A model generated the notes under the pieces. That model saw nothing but the letters and a program-made list of their open reading frames with translations, was not told where the DNA came from and did no database searches. Both the position numbers and the translations under genes were made by a program. A DNA stretch of 64,000 bases from Cyanobacteriota bacterium (lineage in GTDB: Bacteria > Cyanobacteriota > Cyanobacteriia > PCC-6307 > Cyanobiaceae). The DNA lies in the NCBI GenBank assembly GCA_026389335.1, contig JAPLIB010000153.1, positions 21,316 to 85,315 of the forward strand. The letters are read 5' to 3'. Shown here one piece after another: positions 52,592 through 61,935 of the stretch. Position 1 is the stretch's first letter; every line of letters starts with the position of its first letter.

Positions 52592-55036
52592 TCAAACGGG
52601 CGTGTCGGCCCGCCACTTGAGCCGCCCCCCCAGCGCCTGCCGATGGGCCCACAACTCCTGCAGCCGCTGCCGATAGCGGGCACCGGCAGCAGCGCACGAC
52701 AATCGCTCGCCATAGACCGCCAGCACGGCCGGATCACGGCTCGGATCCTGGGCAGCGGCGAGAGCGGGAGCAGAGGCCAGGGCCAACCGCCGAGCGGCCA
52801 CCTGCTGCATCAACTCGGCCGCATGCTCCAGATCCGGCTCCGCCCAACTGTGGCCGTCGGCGCAGGGATAAGCGCCACGGGGGATGGGCACCACCTGATG
52901 ACGCACGGGATGGGCCAGCGGACCGGTGCAGAAGTCGGTGTTGCCGCCATAGGCGGTGGCGATCACATCCAGGCCCAGCTGCAGGGCTTCGGCGATGCCA
53001 CGCCCGAAGCCTTCAGAGCGGTGCAGTGACAGGAACACGTCGCAGCAGCCGTACAGGGCGAGGAGCTCATCGCGCTCGAGGGTGGTGGCCACCAGATGGA
53101 TACGCGGATCTTCCGCAACCCGCAACTGCAACCAGTGCCATTCGGCACTGAAGACCTGGGGTGGAAAGGTTTTGATCAACAGTGCCACCTGGCGGGAATG
53201 GTGGTGGTTGCGGTGCCGCCCGAAGCTGGCCGGCAGCTCCGGCAGGGGAAAGGCCAGCTGGAACGCCTCGAGGGTGCCAAGCGGGTTTTTGCGGATGGCT
53301 GTGGAGTTGAAGTCGAAGCCATAACCGAACACCACCGCATCCGCGGGCAGGCCATGGCGGGCGCGGGCAGCGTGGCAGGCCGCTGGCTCACGGAAGCGAT
53401 GGGGATCGGGCACTTCGGCGGCCATCGGCATCAGCTGCAGCGGCAGGCCAGCCACAGCGGCTGGCGCCTGAAGCGCTCCGGCAGCAAACGCACTCGAAGG
53501 CCAGAGCTCATCAGCCACCTCCAGCAGGGGCAGCCAAGGCTGCGGCCACTGTTGGGTTTCCCAGGGCCAGGCGGCCATGGTGTAGCGCTCACGAAGGGGA
53601 TCAACCCCTTTCTCAAGCAGCCAGCGAGCCTGGGTCGGGGCCGCCATGCAGACCAGATTGAAGGCGAACGGACCGCCGGCTGAATCGGCGCATAGCAACG
53701 GCTCCATGGCGCGATCGCTGCAGGCGGCACCATTGGCGGCGGGCAGGTGAAGCACGCAGCAGGGCACCCCAGCCGCCTGGAGGGCGCGAGCCGCCATGCG
53801 GAGGTCTTCACCGATGCCGAAGACCTCGAACGCATGGCCGATCAGGTTCACACCGAAGGGCCGCTCGGCAAAGGGCACCAGCGCACCCGCAGGCTGGGGG
53901 TGGGGAACGGTGGCGTCGCCAACAGCGGCAGACACGCGCCGCAGCAGGGGATAGGCGCTGCTGCACTGCTCCACAGCCTGCCCCAACCGGAGGTGGGGCC
54001 CGGCCGGCGGGCCCGGAGTCTCCAACAGCAGCTCAGGGTGCAGGGCCTGAAACAAGCGCACCGGCAGTTGGCGGGGCAACTGCAACGCTGCGGCCCGTTC
54101 CTCAGCAGCAAGCGCCGCCGCTGCCGTTTCGGGCTCCAGCAACCAGTTGGCCCGGAGCACACGCAAAGCATGGGGCTCCAGCCACGGCTCAGCTTGCGCT
54201 ACCAGCTCGGCCAGATGCTCACCGGTGCCAGCGCCTTCAGGAAGTGCAGCGATCCCCAGCTGCAACTCCAATGCGTAGTTGTGCAACCGGGTGGCGGGGG
54301 CGACGCCGAACTGCCGTGCGAGCAGGGCCGTGGCTTCCAGAGCCACCTGGGCGCGCTGCTGGCTGGTGATCGTGCCCTGATGCAGGCGAGTGCGGCCCTG
54401 AAGATGGGGGAGATAGCCGACGCGCTGGGGGAAGGCGGCAAACGCCCGCAGCCAGTAGTCGAAATCAAAAGCCGTGCGCCAGTGATCGGCAAAGGGCCCC
54501 AGCAGCAGCGGCATGGTGCGGCGAAACACCACCGTGGGCTGGCAGATGAAGCAATGGGAGCCAAAACCCTCGATCCCGACCGAGGGTGAGCAGGTGGGAT
54601 AGCGCTGATTCCATCCAGTGGCGAGATCGAATTCTTCTCCCTCGCCGTACACCATCAGCCAGTCGGGATGTGCAGCCAATGCGGCCCTGGCGCGCGCCAG
54701 GGCGCCAGGGGTGTAGAGATCGTCGGCATTGAGCCAGCCGATCAGGGTTCCGCGTGCGGCTCGAAAGGCTTTGTTGAGGGCATCGGCCGGACCGTGATCA
54801 CGGCGACTCACAAGGCGCAGACGCGGATCAACAGCGGCCCGTTCTCGGAGCAGATCAAGGCTGCCATCGCCAGAGCCGCCATCCGCCACCAGCAGCTCCA
54901 GGCATTCGGACTGCAGCAGCACCGACTCCACGGCCTCGCGCAGAAACGGCCCGGCATTGAAACAGGGCATCAGCACGGAGACACAGGGCTGGCCGACAGA
55001 CAACGGTTGTTCAGGGGGCCTGCCTGAGCGCTTCAT
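52592..55036 (-). CDS. Bifunctional glycosyltransferase (GT2 plus GT4 domains)
   Basis: This 814-residue protein has an N-terminal GT2 domain (about 15-230: VSVLMPCFNAGPFLREAVES, LLVADGGSGDGSLD, GPADALNKAFR, GWLNADDLYTPGA). A C-terminal GT4 domain follows (about 385-790: FGVNLIGHAFEVFGIGEDL, LVATTLERDELLALYGCCDV, LSLHRSEGFGRGIAEALQLG). The middle is an Ala/Leu-rich helical linker. Such paired transferases usually add two sugars in one glycan. The ATG at 55036 directly precedes the GT2 domain. It lies in a leftward set with a methyltransferase-like and an exostosin-like gene. Confidence 0.82.
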   Translation of the reverse strand: MKRSGRPPEQPLSVGQPCVSVLMPCFNAGPFLREAVESVLLQSECLELLVADGGSGDGSLDLLRERAAVDPRLRLVSRRDHGPADALNKAFRAARGTLIGWLNADDLYTPGALARARAALAAHPDWLMVYGEGEEFDLATGWNQRYPTCSPSVGIEGFGSHCFICQPTVVFRRTMPLLLGPFADHWRTAFDFDYWLRAFAAFPQRVGYLPHLQGRTRLHQGTITSQQRAQVALEATALLARQFGVAPATRLHNYALELQLGIAALPEGAGTGEHLAELVAQAEPWLEPHALRVLRANWLLEPETAAAALAAEERAAALQLPRQLPVRLFQALHPELLLETPGPPAGPHLRLGQAVEQCSSAYPLLRRVSAAVGDATVPHPQPAGALVPFAERPFGVNLIGHAFEVFGIGEDLRMAARALQAAGVPCCVLHLPAANGAACSDRAMEPLLCADSAGGPFAFNLVCMAAPTQARWLLEKGVDPLRERYTMAAWPWETQQWPQPWLPLLEVADELWPSSAFAAGALQAPAAVAGLPLQLMPMAAEVPDPHRFREPAACHAARARHGLPADAVVFGYGFDFNSTAIRKNPLGTLEAFQLAFPLPELPASFGRHRNHHHSRQVALLIKTFPPQVFSAEWHWLQLRVAEDPRIHLVATTLERDELLALYGCCDVFLSLHRSEGFGRGIAEALQLGLDVIATAYGGNTDFCTGPLAHPVRHQVVPIPRGAYPCADGHSWAEPDLEHAAELMQQVAARRLALASAPALAAAQDPSRDPAVLAVYGERLSCAAAGARYRQRLQELWAHRQALGGRLKWRADTPV

Positions 55037-55142
55037 GCATCACCTGATTCACAGCCGGTGCTCGAAGCCCGCAAACCTGGTGGACGGAGGAGCACACACC
55101 GCAACACCGGAAGAGAAGACTGCCAACGCAAGGGCGAATCGT

Positions 55143-56441
55143 TCACAGACGTGTGGTGCCTGCGGGTTGGGCGAGATGACGCAGCCGCTGCAAGCCTGCT
55201 ACCGCGGCGCCTCGCTCAGTTTTGAACTTGGCCAGTTCAACGTTGAGGTCTTTAAGCCTGTTGGCGTAATCATCGCGGGCTTTTTCCGCCTGCTGAAGGG
55301 CATCGCGCTGGGTGGTGAGCTGCTGCTTGAGGTCCGCAGCACTCTGCTGGGCAGCGACTTTCTCCTTGACAGCGGCATCACGTTCACCTCTGCTCTTGGC
55401 CAGCTCACGTTCCAGAACTTTCACCCTGGCGGCCTGCTCATCGCGAATTGCCTGACTCTGTTGCAAAGCCTGAGCGGAGGACCGCTTGGCAGTTTCCAGC
55501 TCACTCAACAGCTCATCGACGCGTGCGATAGCGGCTGCGACGGCTTCCTGCTCACTCTTCTCAGCCGCTAACTGATCGCTGCGGACAAAAGAAGTATCGA
55601 TTCCGTCCAAGCCCTTGAGGCTCAGCAACAGCCCTCCTTTCTCGAAGTTGTAGTCAACGCGCTGATACGACAGCCCGAACGATTTGAGCTGCTGCTCCCA
55701 GGCGAGCGCCAACTCTTGTTCGTCGGGGCGGATCATGTCATCAAGCAAAAAGTCGATCGACAGATCCATGCCACTTGCAGCATCCAACACGATGGACATA
55801 GCTGGATAACGCGCCCAATGACAAGTGGCTCCAGGCGGACCATCAATAACCACCAGAAGCTTAAGAGGGTGGCCAAGCAAGGCGTGAACAGATTGGATCG
55901 CCGACTCAATGGCAGCAGTTCCTGAGTAGTGGCTGTAACTGCCGGTGGCATCAGCCCAAGGCAAAAGCTCGCTCAGGCGTAGATCCAACAGGGCTCTATT
56001 CTTGCAGGACATCACCAGATCTGCGGTTTTCTGGTGGTAGGCCTCCAAAAGCTCAAAGCTGAGCAAACGATGAAGGGACGCATCGTCAGCACTAGGGAGT
56101 GGGGCAAACCGCTCAAGCGCACGCAAGCTCAGCAACGTGCTGGTGCCGCTGCCGAATTCGATGATCAGGTCATATTGATTGTCGCGAATCAAACGCACCA
56201 AGAGAAGTGCAAAATCGGGTGAGATCAGCCAGCCATGCAGAGGCGCAGACACATCGCCGATCAGGGCTTGGAGGGCCTGATGGGCCTCCAACTGCTGAGT
56301 GGAATTGGCGATTTCTCGGGTGATCTGTTTGGAGAGCTGGGCCTTCAAGCCCTGGATGGCTTCGGCCTGTTGGCACACCAGCTCGGCGAGCTCTTCGATG
56401 CGCACGGAGGAGTCGGGCTGAGCCTGTTGTGGATCGACCAT
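55143..56441 (-). CDS. SAM-methyltransferase-like protein with long coiled-coil tail
   Basis: This 432-residue protein has an N-terminal helix, then a class I methyltransferase-like domain (SAM motif IIEFGSGTSTLLSL at about 93-106, LLSFELLEAYHQKTADLV, LLVVIDGPPG at about 197). A coiled coil of about 125 residues follows (RVDELLSELETAKRSSAQAL, ERELAKSRGERDAAVKEKV). The target is unknown; the SAM pocket looks intact. It has the same coiled-coil habit as two nearby proteins. Leftward, 106 bp before the bifunctional glycosyltransferase. Confidence 0.65.
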   Translation of the reverse strand: MVDPQQAQPDSSVRIEELAELVCQQAEAIQGLKAQLSKQITREIANSTQQLEAHQALQALIGDVSAPLHGWLISPDFALLLVRLIRDNQYDLIIEFGSGTSTLLSLRALERFAPLPSADDASLHRLLSFELLEAYHQKTADLVMSCKNRALLDLRLSELLPWADATGSYSHYSGTAAIESAIQSVHALLGHPLKLLVVIDGPPGATCHWARYPAMSIVLDAASGMDLSIDFLLDDMIRPDEQELALAWEQQLKSFGLSYQRVDYNFEKGGLLLSLKGLDGIDTSFVRSDQLAAEKSEQEAVAAAIARVDELLSELETAKRSSAQALQQSQAIRDEQAARVKVLERELAKSRGERDAAVKEKVAAQQSAADLKQQLTTQRDALQQAEKARDDYANRLKDLNVELAKFKTERGAAVAGLQRLRHLAQPAGTTRL

Positions 56442-56474
56442 CGGGCGAAGGCAAAGCTCAGCAAACCATGTGCA

Positions 56475-57722
56475 TCAGGATAAGCGTGAACACTGCTTCG
56501 AGCCGAAGCGTTCAAGGGCGGGCGACAGACTCGCCACGCCCCAGGGACGTGAGCCAAGGAGCTCGGCACAGATCTGCAGGGCTGCCCCCCAGCGCACCTG
56601 TAGCAGCTCAGGGGCTTCTTGATCCGTGATCTGGATCATCAGCGAGCGATCCTGGGGCGCGGTGCGGAGGCAGCGTCGCAACTCCAACGGCAAGGCGGCA
56701 GGGGAGGCAGCCGTGAGCTCCAGAGCCTCGCCCGGCAACTGCTGCAGTGCTCGGGAGCGCAGCACCGGCAGGGGATCACGCAGGAACTCGACTACATCCG
56801 TGGCAAGGCCATTCAGCCCATAGCGGTGCCAAAGCTGCTGGCCGGCCTGCTGCATGGCCTCCAGGCGCTGGGGATCGGTTGCCAGGGCTTCGAGCTGGCT
56901 TGGTAACGCCGCGACTGCTTCCTGGGTTTCAGGCACAAACAGCGCGGCGGATTGCCACAGCGGAGCTGGGCCAGGGAGCTGCAGCTGATCCGAAAGGATC
57001 ACGGGGATGGCGCCGTAGCCGAGGGCTTCCCAAAGGCGGATCGAATTGGGGCCGGAGCCGGAGGGGCAAAGGGCAAAACAGCTCTTCTGCAATGTGTCTG
57101 CATAGGCCGAGGCTTCAGCAACGAGTTGGCTGCGGCGAGCCTCATCGGCCGCCTGTCTGAGCACCTGTTCGCGGTAAACGGCTTGCTCGTAATGCCATTC
57201 GCTCCGGCGCTCCAGCAGGGCATCGCTACGGAGGGGCAAATCAAGGAGCCAATCACGCACCGGGGTGAGATAAAGCCCAGGTGCATAGGCCCCTTGGAAG
57301 CTGTAGAGCAGAGGGCGTTGCCATAGAGCCAACAGGGTTGGCTGGGGCGGATGCGTAGCGCAGCGCACCGGATAAAGGGGAAAGGGATGGATGCGGATGC
57401 CATCCACCTGCTGGAGGCCCTTGGTGGCATGGCTCCAGAACAGGTCGGTGATGCCGGCTTTCTGGAAGAGATCAAGGTGATCGAAGGCCCAGATATGCTG
57501 GCAAACGCTGGCGGTGATGCCGTTGCCAGGGGCATTTGTGCTCATGCACAATTGGGACTCCACATCGACTGGCGACCCACGACGTATGCGATCAACAAAG
57601 GTGGCCCATGGGTAGGCCAGATAAAAGTTGCCACTGGAGAGATCGGCGGCGGCTAGACGCTCGGCGGCCGTGGCTTCTGTGGCATTGGGTTGTTGCCAGG
57701 GAAGAGCTTCAGTTTCGTTCAT
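56475..57722 (-). CDS. Exostosin-family glycosyltransferase
   Basis: This 415-residue protein has the exostosin/GT47 pattern: WHYEQAVYREQVLRQAADE, LQKSCFALCPSGSGPNSIRL and WEALGYGAIPVILSDQLQLP, the last being the hallmark of the C-terminal domain. It likely transfers a sugar (often a uronic acid or pentose) to the surface glycan. Leftward in the same set as the methyltransferase-like gene. A 312-bp AT-rich spacer lies upstream. Confidence 0.8.
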   Translation of the reverse strand: MNETEALPWQQPNATEATAAERLAAADLSSGNFYLAYPWATFVDRIRRGSPVDVESQLCMSTNAPGNGITASVCQHIWAFDHLDLFQKAGITDLFWSHATKGLQQVDGIRIHPFPLYPVRCATHPPQPTLLALWQRPLLYSFQGAYAPGLYLTPVRDWLLDLPLRSDALLERRSEWHYEQAVYREQVLRQAADEARRSQLVAEASAYADTLQKSCFALCPSGSGPNSIRLWEALGYGAIPVILSDQLQLPGPAPLWQSAALFVPETQEAVAALPSQLEALATDPQRLEAMQQAGQQLWHRYGLNGLATDVVEFLRDPLPVLRSRALQQLPGEALELTAASPAALPLELRRCLRTAPQDRSLMIQITDQEAPELLQVRWGAALQICAELLGSRPWGVASLSPALERFGSKQCSRLS

Positions 57723-58034
57723 TCAATACACGCCGCTTTGGCGTTAAATTCTTACAACCGAATTGTGTTGCCCTTCAATCGCTGATGCCCGCCAATCAGG
57801 CCACAAGTCCAATCAACTCCTCAATTTTAGCAGGCTTTAGAAGGTCATTAGACCATTAGAAACTTGAGCCATTGAATGCGGACAAACTCAATTGTACCAT
57901 AAAAGATTCAGTAACCTTTCGCGGCCAGATCAACAGGCTGGTTAACTCATCAAAACCATAATGCTACGCGATTCAAGTTTATCTAATTTATCTAAATTTT
58001 TTTGGAGGTAACCCTTGGCATGCAATCAGCATCG
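57723..58034. other. 312-bp AT-rich spacer, promoter region of the exostosin-type gene
   Basis: No gene. Composition falls sharply from the GC-rich left side to AT-rich, with tttatctaatttatctaaat-type sequence around 57975-58000, marking the boundary of the AT-rich block that follows. I could not assign a specific promoter or terminator. Confidence 0.4.
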
Positions 58035-59174
58035 CTAATCTCTTGCAATAAAATTCCTTCCAGCACGCCTGCTTGCTGCTGACACGTCAATTATTGCCGA
58101 TTTTAGCTCGTTTGCAAGCTTTTCAGTGGTGGACTTGGCGCGATTCACCGCGAAGGAGTCCTTCCTCAATAAATCAGAATATTTTTCGTAGAACATTGAA
58201 AAATATTCTTCCAAATCCAATTTACTGTAAGCCAAGCAGGCGGCCTTGCAATTTAAAGACAGCGAATCCCGGTAAAATGCAATTGAATTAGCAAGATCAT
58301 GGAAGCGGTCATTTTTCAAACTCTCTGCAAATACAGCGGGCAACCTCTCAATAATTTGATCTGACGAGCCAAATGAATGATAGCCCGTTGCAAGAGGAGA
58401 AAAACTTCTAAACTTGGAAGTAGTAGGGAGCGAAAGGACCACTTTACCCATTAAACTTCCCCAGTATGCACAGTGATAGCTGCGAGTGACCACTATATCG
58501 GCCCAACGAATTGCGTCCAAGCATGACTCTATCTGAAGCCTTGAATTTCCCAGCAGCTGATACTTAAAGGCAGGATAGTTGAGCAGCAAATTCTCTAGTT
58601 GGTCAAAAAATTTACTACCAAAACCATGTTCTGCCTTGCCGGCATCATTAACCGAGACAAGAATTTTTAATGAAGCTTTTCTATCATTTGCAAAAACATT
58701 TGACCCTGAATGAAAATTAGCCCGTGCCGCCCAATAAGCCAAAAAATAAGTATGCAATGCCGACGCACATGGCAAATAAGAACTAGAAATGGCCAATCCT
58801 TCAGGATACTCTTGGTAAGACTCCGACATAGGGTGATCTCGCAAGCCTACTTGAAAAACATTCCCTAGCCTTGGCAATGTCGCGGGGGGCTGATACCAGT
58901 TAGACCCAGCCCCCCAAACAAATAACTTATGACCAAAAGAGTTGGCCAGGAAATCAATCTTTGGAAGATATTTATCCATGCCTAATAACCCTCCTCCGCC
59001 TAGGATGATGAGATCAGCCTCATTAAAGATTGAAACTTTTTCCTTACTAGCAAGATCATGCGAAATATCAATTTTGACACATGCGCCACCAGGGAAGAAA
59101 AGATAGTTCCAAGGAGACGAAGAAAGATCCCCGCGGTTAGGGGTGAGAAATCTCCAGACAAAAACAATTTTCAT
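58035..59174 (-). CDS. Polysaccharide pyruvyl transferase-like protein
   Basis: This 379-residue protein has an ADLIILGGGGLLGMDKYLPK segment, LFVWGAGSN, QVGLRDHPMSES, an LKILVSVNDAG strand and IRWADIVVTRSYHCAYWGSL. This matches the polysaccharide pyruvyl transferase (PF04230) layout of GGGG plus a late RYH-type motif. It would add pyruvate ketal or a related group to the glycan. Much more AT-rich than the GC-rich genes on either side, suggesting acquisition. Third in a leftward set with the next two genes. Confidence 0.65.
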   Translation of the reverse strand: MKIVFVWRFLTPNRGDLSSSPWNYLFFPGGACVKIDISHDLASKEKVSIFNEADLIILGGGGLLGMDKYLPKIDFLANSFGHKLFVWGAGSNWYQPPATLPRLGNVFQVGLRDHPMSESYQEYPEGLAISSSYLPCASALHTYFLAYWAARANFHSGSNVFANDRKASLKILVSVNDAGKAEHGFGSKFFDQLENLLLNYPAFKYQLLGNSRLQIESCLDAIRWADIVVTRSYHCAYWGSLMGKVVLSLPTTSKFRSFSPLATGYHSFGSSDQIIERLPAVFAESLKNDRFHDLANSIAFYRDSLSLNCKAACLAYSKLDLEEYFSMFYEKYSDLLRKDSFAVNRAKSTTEKLANELKSAIIDVSAASRRAGRNFIARD

Positions 59175-59250
59175 GACAACAGTGAAATTTGACTTACATT
59201 ACATGTCATGGCTTCATTTGCGACTCTAAATGCAACAAAAAAATAGGGTC

Positions 59251-60336
59251 TCATAGCTCTCCAGCAAATGCAGCATACAGTTCGTCGAGAGTATCCGGCA
59301 AATAGCGCTCATTCGCAACCCATTTATGCGCCAAGAGCGAAAGGCTTTCGCATTTTTCTCCATACAAAGAAAGGACAAGTCTCTCCAAGGAATCCATGCA
59401 CGGGATAGCCTTATTTATAGGCTTGTCAAGTTTTTCTCGCAAGCAATGGGTGACCGGAATCTTCAGAGCTGGAACACATTCGTTCATGGGTGGATGATCA
59501 GTAGTAATCACAATTCCGCCACTATATGATGCCTCGTATATGCCATGACACAACCCTTCCCAGTAAGAAGGGAAAAGAAATAGATCACCATCGTCATAAG
59601 CAGAAGACCTGTCTGGAAAAGTTTTTTCGTGCACAGCAAAACCCTCTGGCAAGTTGTTGATATCCAGGATTGAGCGCTGAGAAAAAATATCAACCTGCAT
59701 CTTGCGCTGGCTTGCTAGATTTATCAGTCGAGGCAGCAGGATTGCACCAGCTTTCCTGTCTTTATAACCTCCATTTCCAGCAACGAAAACCACTTTCTGA
59801 ATTGACGTCCGCAACTTGAATGAAAAATCATTTGTATTGACACCCCATCGCGAGCCATGGATATTATTGCTCCACTTAGGATGCAAACCCCTGGAGCCAA
59901 GAACGATCGATAGGGACTTTAAATAACTGGAAGTGTACCGAGTCACAGCCCAAAGTGCAGACGTATTTAGAGACCATGATTCAGACTCTGGCCACCACTC
60001 CCACATTGGTATCCCAAAAACCTTAAGGTTCCTGCGACAGCAATCACTGACTATATCATAGTGACCAAAGTGCTTTTCTCTAAATACAGGATGCTCGACG
60101 TAGAGAAGTCCGTCGATTCCATCAAAAAAGGAGTCGATTTCTTCAGGCTTCGAATGCACGCTGCTTATAATGGTTTCAACGGATGTTTTTGCCTTGCTGA
60201 GATAAGGTTCATGTATCTCATGGTTGGGATGCTCGGGTATTAGCCACTTTGTTACAAATGGTGCCAAGGTGGCAATATCTGTATTCATGCCGCCGTTACC
60301 GGATGCTGTACACCAACCAACCAAGCCTAATCTCAT
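59251..60336 (-). CDS. Glycosyltransferase (GT1/GT4-like)
   Basis: This 361-residue protein starts MRLGLVGWCTASGNGGMN, and has LKVFGIPMWEWWPESESW, VVFVAGNGGYKDRKAGAILL and LFLFPSYWEGLCHGIYEASY, then GGIVITTDHPPMNE. The last pair is the GT4 C-terminal donor-binding pattern with the E..G..E-type segment WEGLCHGIYEAS. Start ATG overlaps the stop of the upstream gene (ATGA). AT-rich, like its neighbours. Confidence 0.75.
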   Translation of the reverse strand: MRLGLVGWCTASGNGGMNTDIATLAPFVTKWLIPEHPNHEIHEPYLSKAKTSVETIISSVHSKPEEIDSFFDGIDGLLYVEHPVFREKHFGHYDIVSDCCRRNLKVFGIPMWEWWPESESWSLNTSALWAVTRYTSSYLKSLSIVLGSRGLHPKWSNNIHGSRWGVNTNDFSFKLRTSIQKVVFVAGNGGYKDRKAGAILLPRLINLASQRKMQVDIFSQRSILDINNLPEGFAVHEKTFPDRSSAYDDGDLFLFPSYWEGLCHGIYEASYSGGIVITTDHPPMNECVPALKIPVTHCLREKLDKPINKAIPCMDSLERLVLSLYGEKCESLSLLAHKWVANERYLPDTLDELYAAFAGEL

Positions 60337-61874
60337 GGTTGCAGCACCTTGGGGAGGCTTTGTGAGTAAGGGTAGACCCTACACTCGGGCGGAAGCACAT
60401 CAGTAAACCAAGAAGATCTAGACGATGTTGTGACTGGTCGTGTTTCCGCTTCTCCTCGGTTCAAGTAGTAGTTGGTTTTATCTCTCATATCGTCGACGTT
60501 TTTCGCAAAACCAAGATGGCAACAGTATGGCTCTTCCCAGTAGGGTTTGGTGTCTTTCTCTTTGATGACTCGATGGAACTTATACGGATTAATCTTGTCC
60601 AATCGAATTTTTTCAGGTGTTTCTGGAAAGTTGTGATTAGAAATGTATTTAAAGCCCTGGCATACAAGAAAGAATCTCATATGGCTAACGTCATAATAGC
60701 CACCCGTAATGAACCGATTTGTTGCTTTCCATAAGTGTACCTGAGGCAAAGTAACGCCAGAAAAACCTTCCTTGAGCTTCTGTATTCCATCATCCAGGGC
60801 TTTTCTGGAATAAAATTCGTCGATGTCAATGACAACCAGTGCCGACCCATTGCACTTTTTGATGTATTGATTCCTAAGTTCAGATTTGGCATTTTCACCA
60901 TCCGAGTGGGTCCATCCATAGGCAATATAATGGAGCTTGCGGCAAGGGTCTGGGCAAAGCTCAAGCTTTAACCAGGAGTAATCCTTGGAAAACCCTTTTT
61001 TGGTAATTTTATTTGCAGGATATCCTTTGCATGCCCCTTCAACTATGTACCACTTGTCCAGCATCGGATAGTGGTTAAAGACGCATTTTTGGATAAACTT
61101 TTCTTCATTCAAAAATATGGATCCACCACATGTTTCGAATCTGTCTTGATTCAGGCTTTGAGACTTTTGCGGATCAAGAGATAACTGATTGCGCTCTAGT
61201 ATATAGCGCTTACAGTTTGCGCTAGTGAATCTGAGCAAGGCGCTAAGATTTTCGGGATTTGCATAATCACATGGAGACAATTTATCAGTTGTACACATCA
61301 AAGCAATGCTAGATTCAGCTATTCTGAATGCTTGCCCGAGATCCCTGTGTGTTGCCACCGTGGTGACAAACTCGCCCAGGCCAATTGGCGAAAGATATGC
61401 ATAAATAATGCTGGAAAGAGATAAATCGCCTTTTCGCAGGCTTTCCTGGGCCATTTCTTGTATTATGCCTAGGCCAAATACGTCTCTTAACAGGAGAGAC
61501 GAAGCTATTCCTATTGAAGTTTGCCATGGAGACTGTGCAAAATGGTTTAACAGAACTGAGATATCGACAATACCGCTATCAGTGACGACTTCCCCTGTAT
61601 AGCAAGGGGTTACTTCTCGAGTGCCTGGAGTGACAATTTTCTGCGCGAGAATATTTCGAATTATATCTAGAGTTTGATGATTTGGCTTGGGAGCGGACGA
61701 GCGCTTCTCAATTTGATGAGATATCTTTTTAGCGCAAATTTTGGCAGATGTTTCTAGTCTTACTTTTTCTTTTGCATCTCTCTCTTTGTCCAAGGCTTCT
61801 TTGTATTTTTCCAAGGCTTCTTGCCACTCTTTATTTCTAAACAGGCGGTCAGCAACTAGAATATCTTGATTCAT
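60333..61874 (-). CDS. Putative glycosyltransferase (GT2/GT92-like) with N-terminal helical domain
   Basis: This 513-residue protein has a short charged helix/TPR-like start (about 1-50). The C-terminal half (about 245-500) resembles GT92/GT2-type enzymes with FIQKCVFNHYPMLDKWYIVE, LELCPDPCRKLHYIAYGW, and ALVVIDIDEFYSRKALDDGI, where the DID motif would be the metal-binding DXD. AT-rich. It is coupled by ATGA to the next glycosyltransferase. The family call is tentative, based on the DXD context. Confidence 0.6.
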   Translation of the reverse strand: MNQDILVADRLFRNKEWQEALEKYKEALDKERDAKEKVRLETSAKICAKKISHQIEKRSSAPKPNHQTLDIIRNILAQKIVTPGTREVTPCYTGEVVTDSGIVDISVLLNHFAQSPWQTSIGIASSLLLRDVFGLGIIQEMAQESLRKGDLSLSSIIYAYLSPIGLGEFVTTVATHRDLGQAFRIAESSIALMCTTDKLSPCDYANPENLSALLRFTSANCKRYILERNQLSLDPQKSQSLNQDRFETCGGSIFLNEEKFIQKCVFNHYPMLDKWYIVEGACKGYPANKITKKGFSKDYSWLKLELCPDPCRKLHYIAYGWTHSDGENAKSELRNQYIKKCNGSALVVIDIDEFYSRKALDDGIQKLKEGFSGVTLPQVHLWKATNRFITGGYYDVSHMRFFLVCQGFKYISNHNFPETPEKIRLDKINPYKFHRVIKEKDTKPYWEEPYCCHLGFAKNVDDMRDKTNYYLNRGEAETRPVTTSSRSSWFTDVLPPECRVYPYSQSLPKVLQP

Positions 61875-61935
61875 GGTGGGCTTGGTGACGTGTGGGCTAG
61901 TGATTGATGCCGAAGGTTTTTTGTGCTGAATCGAG

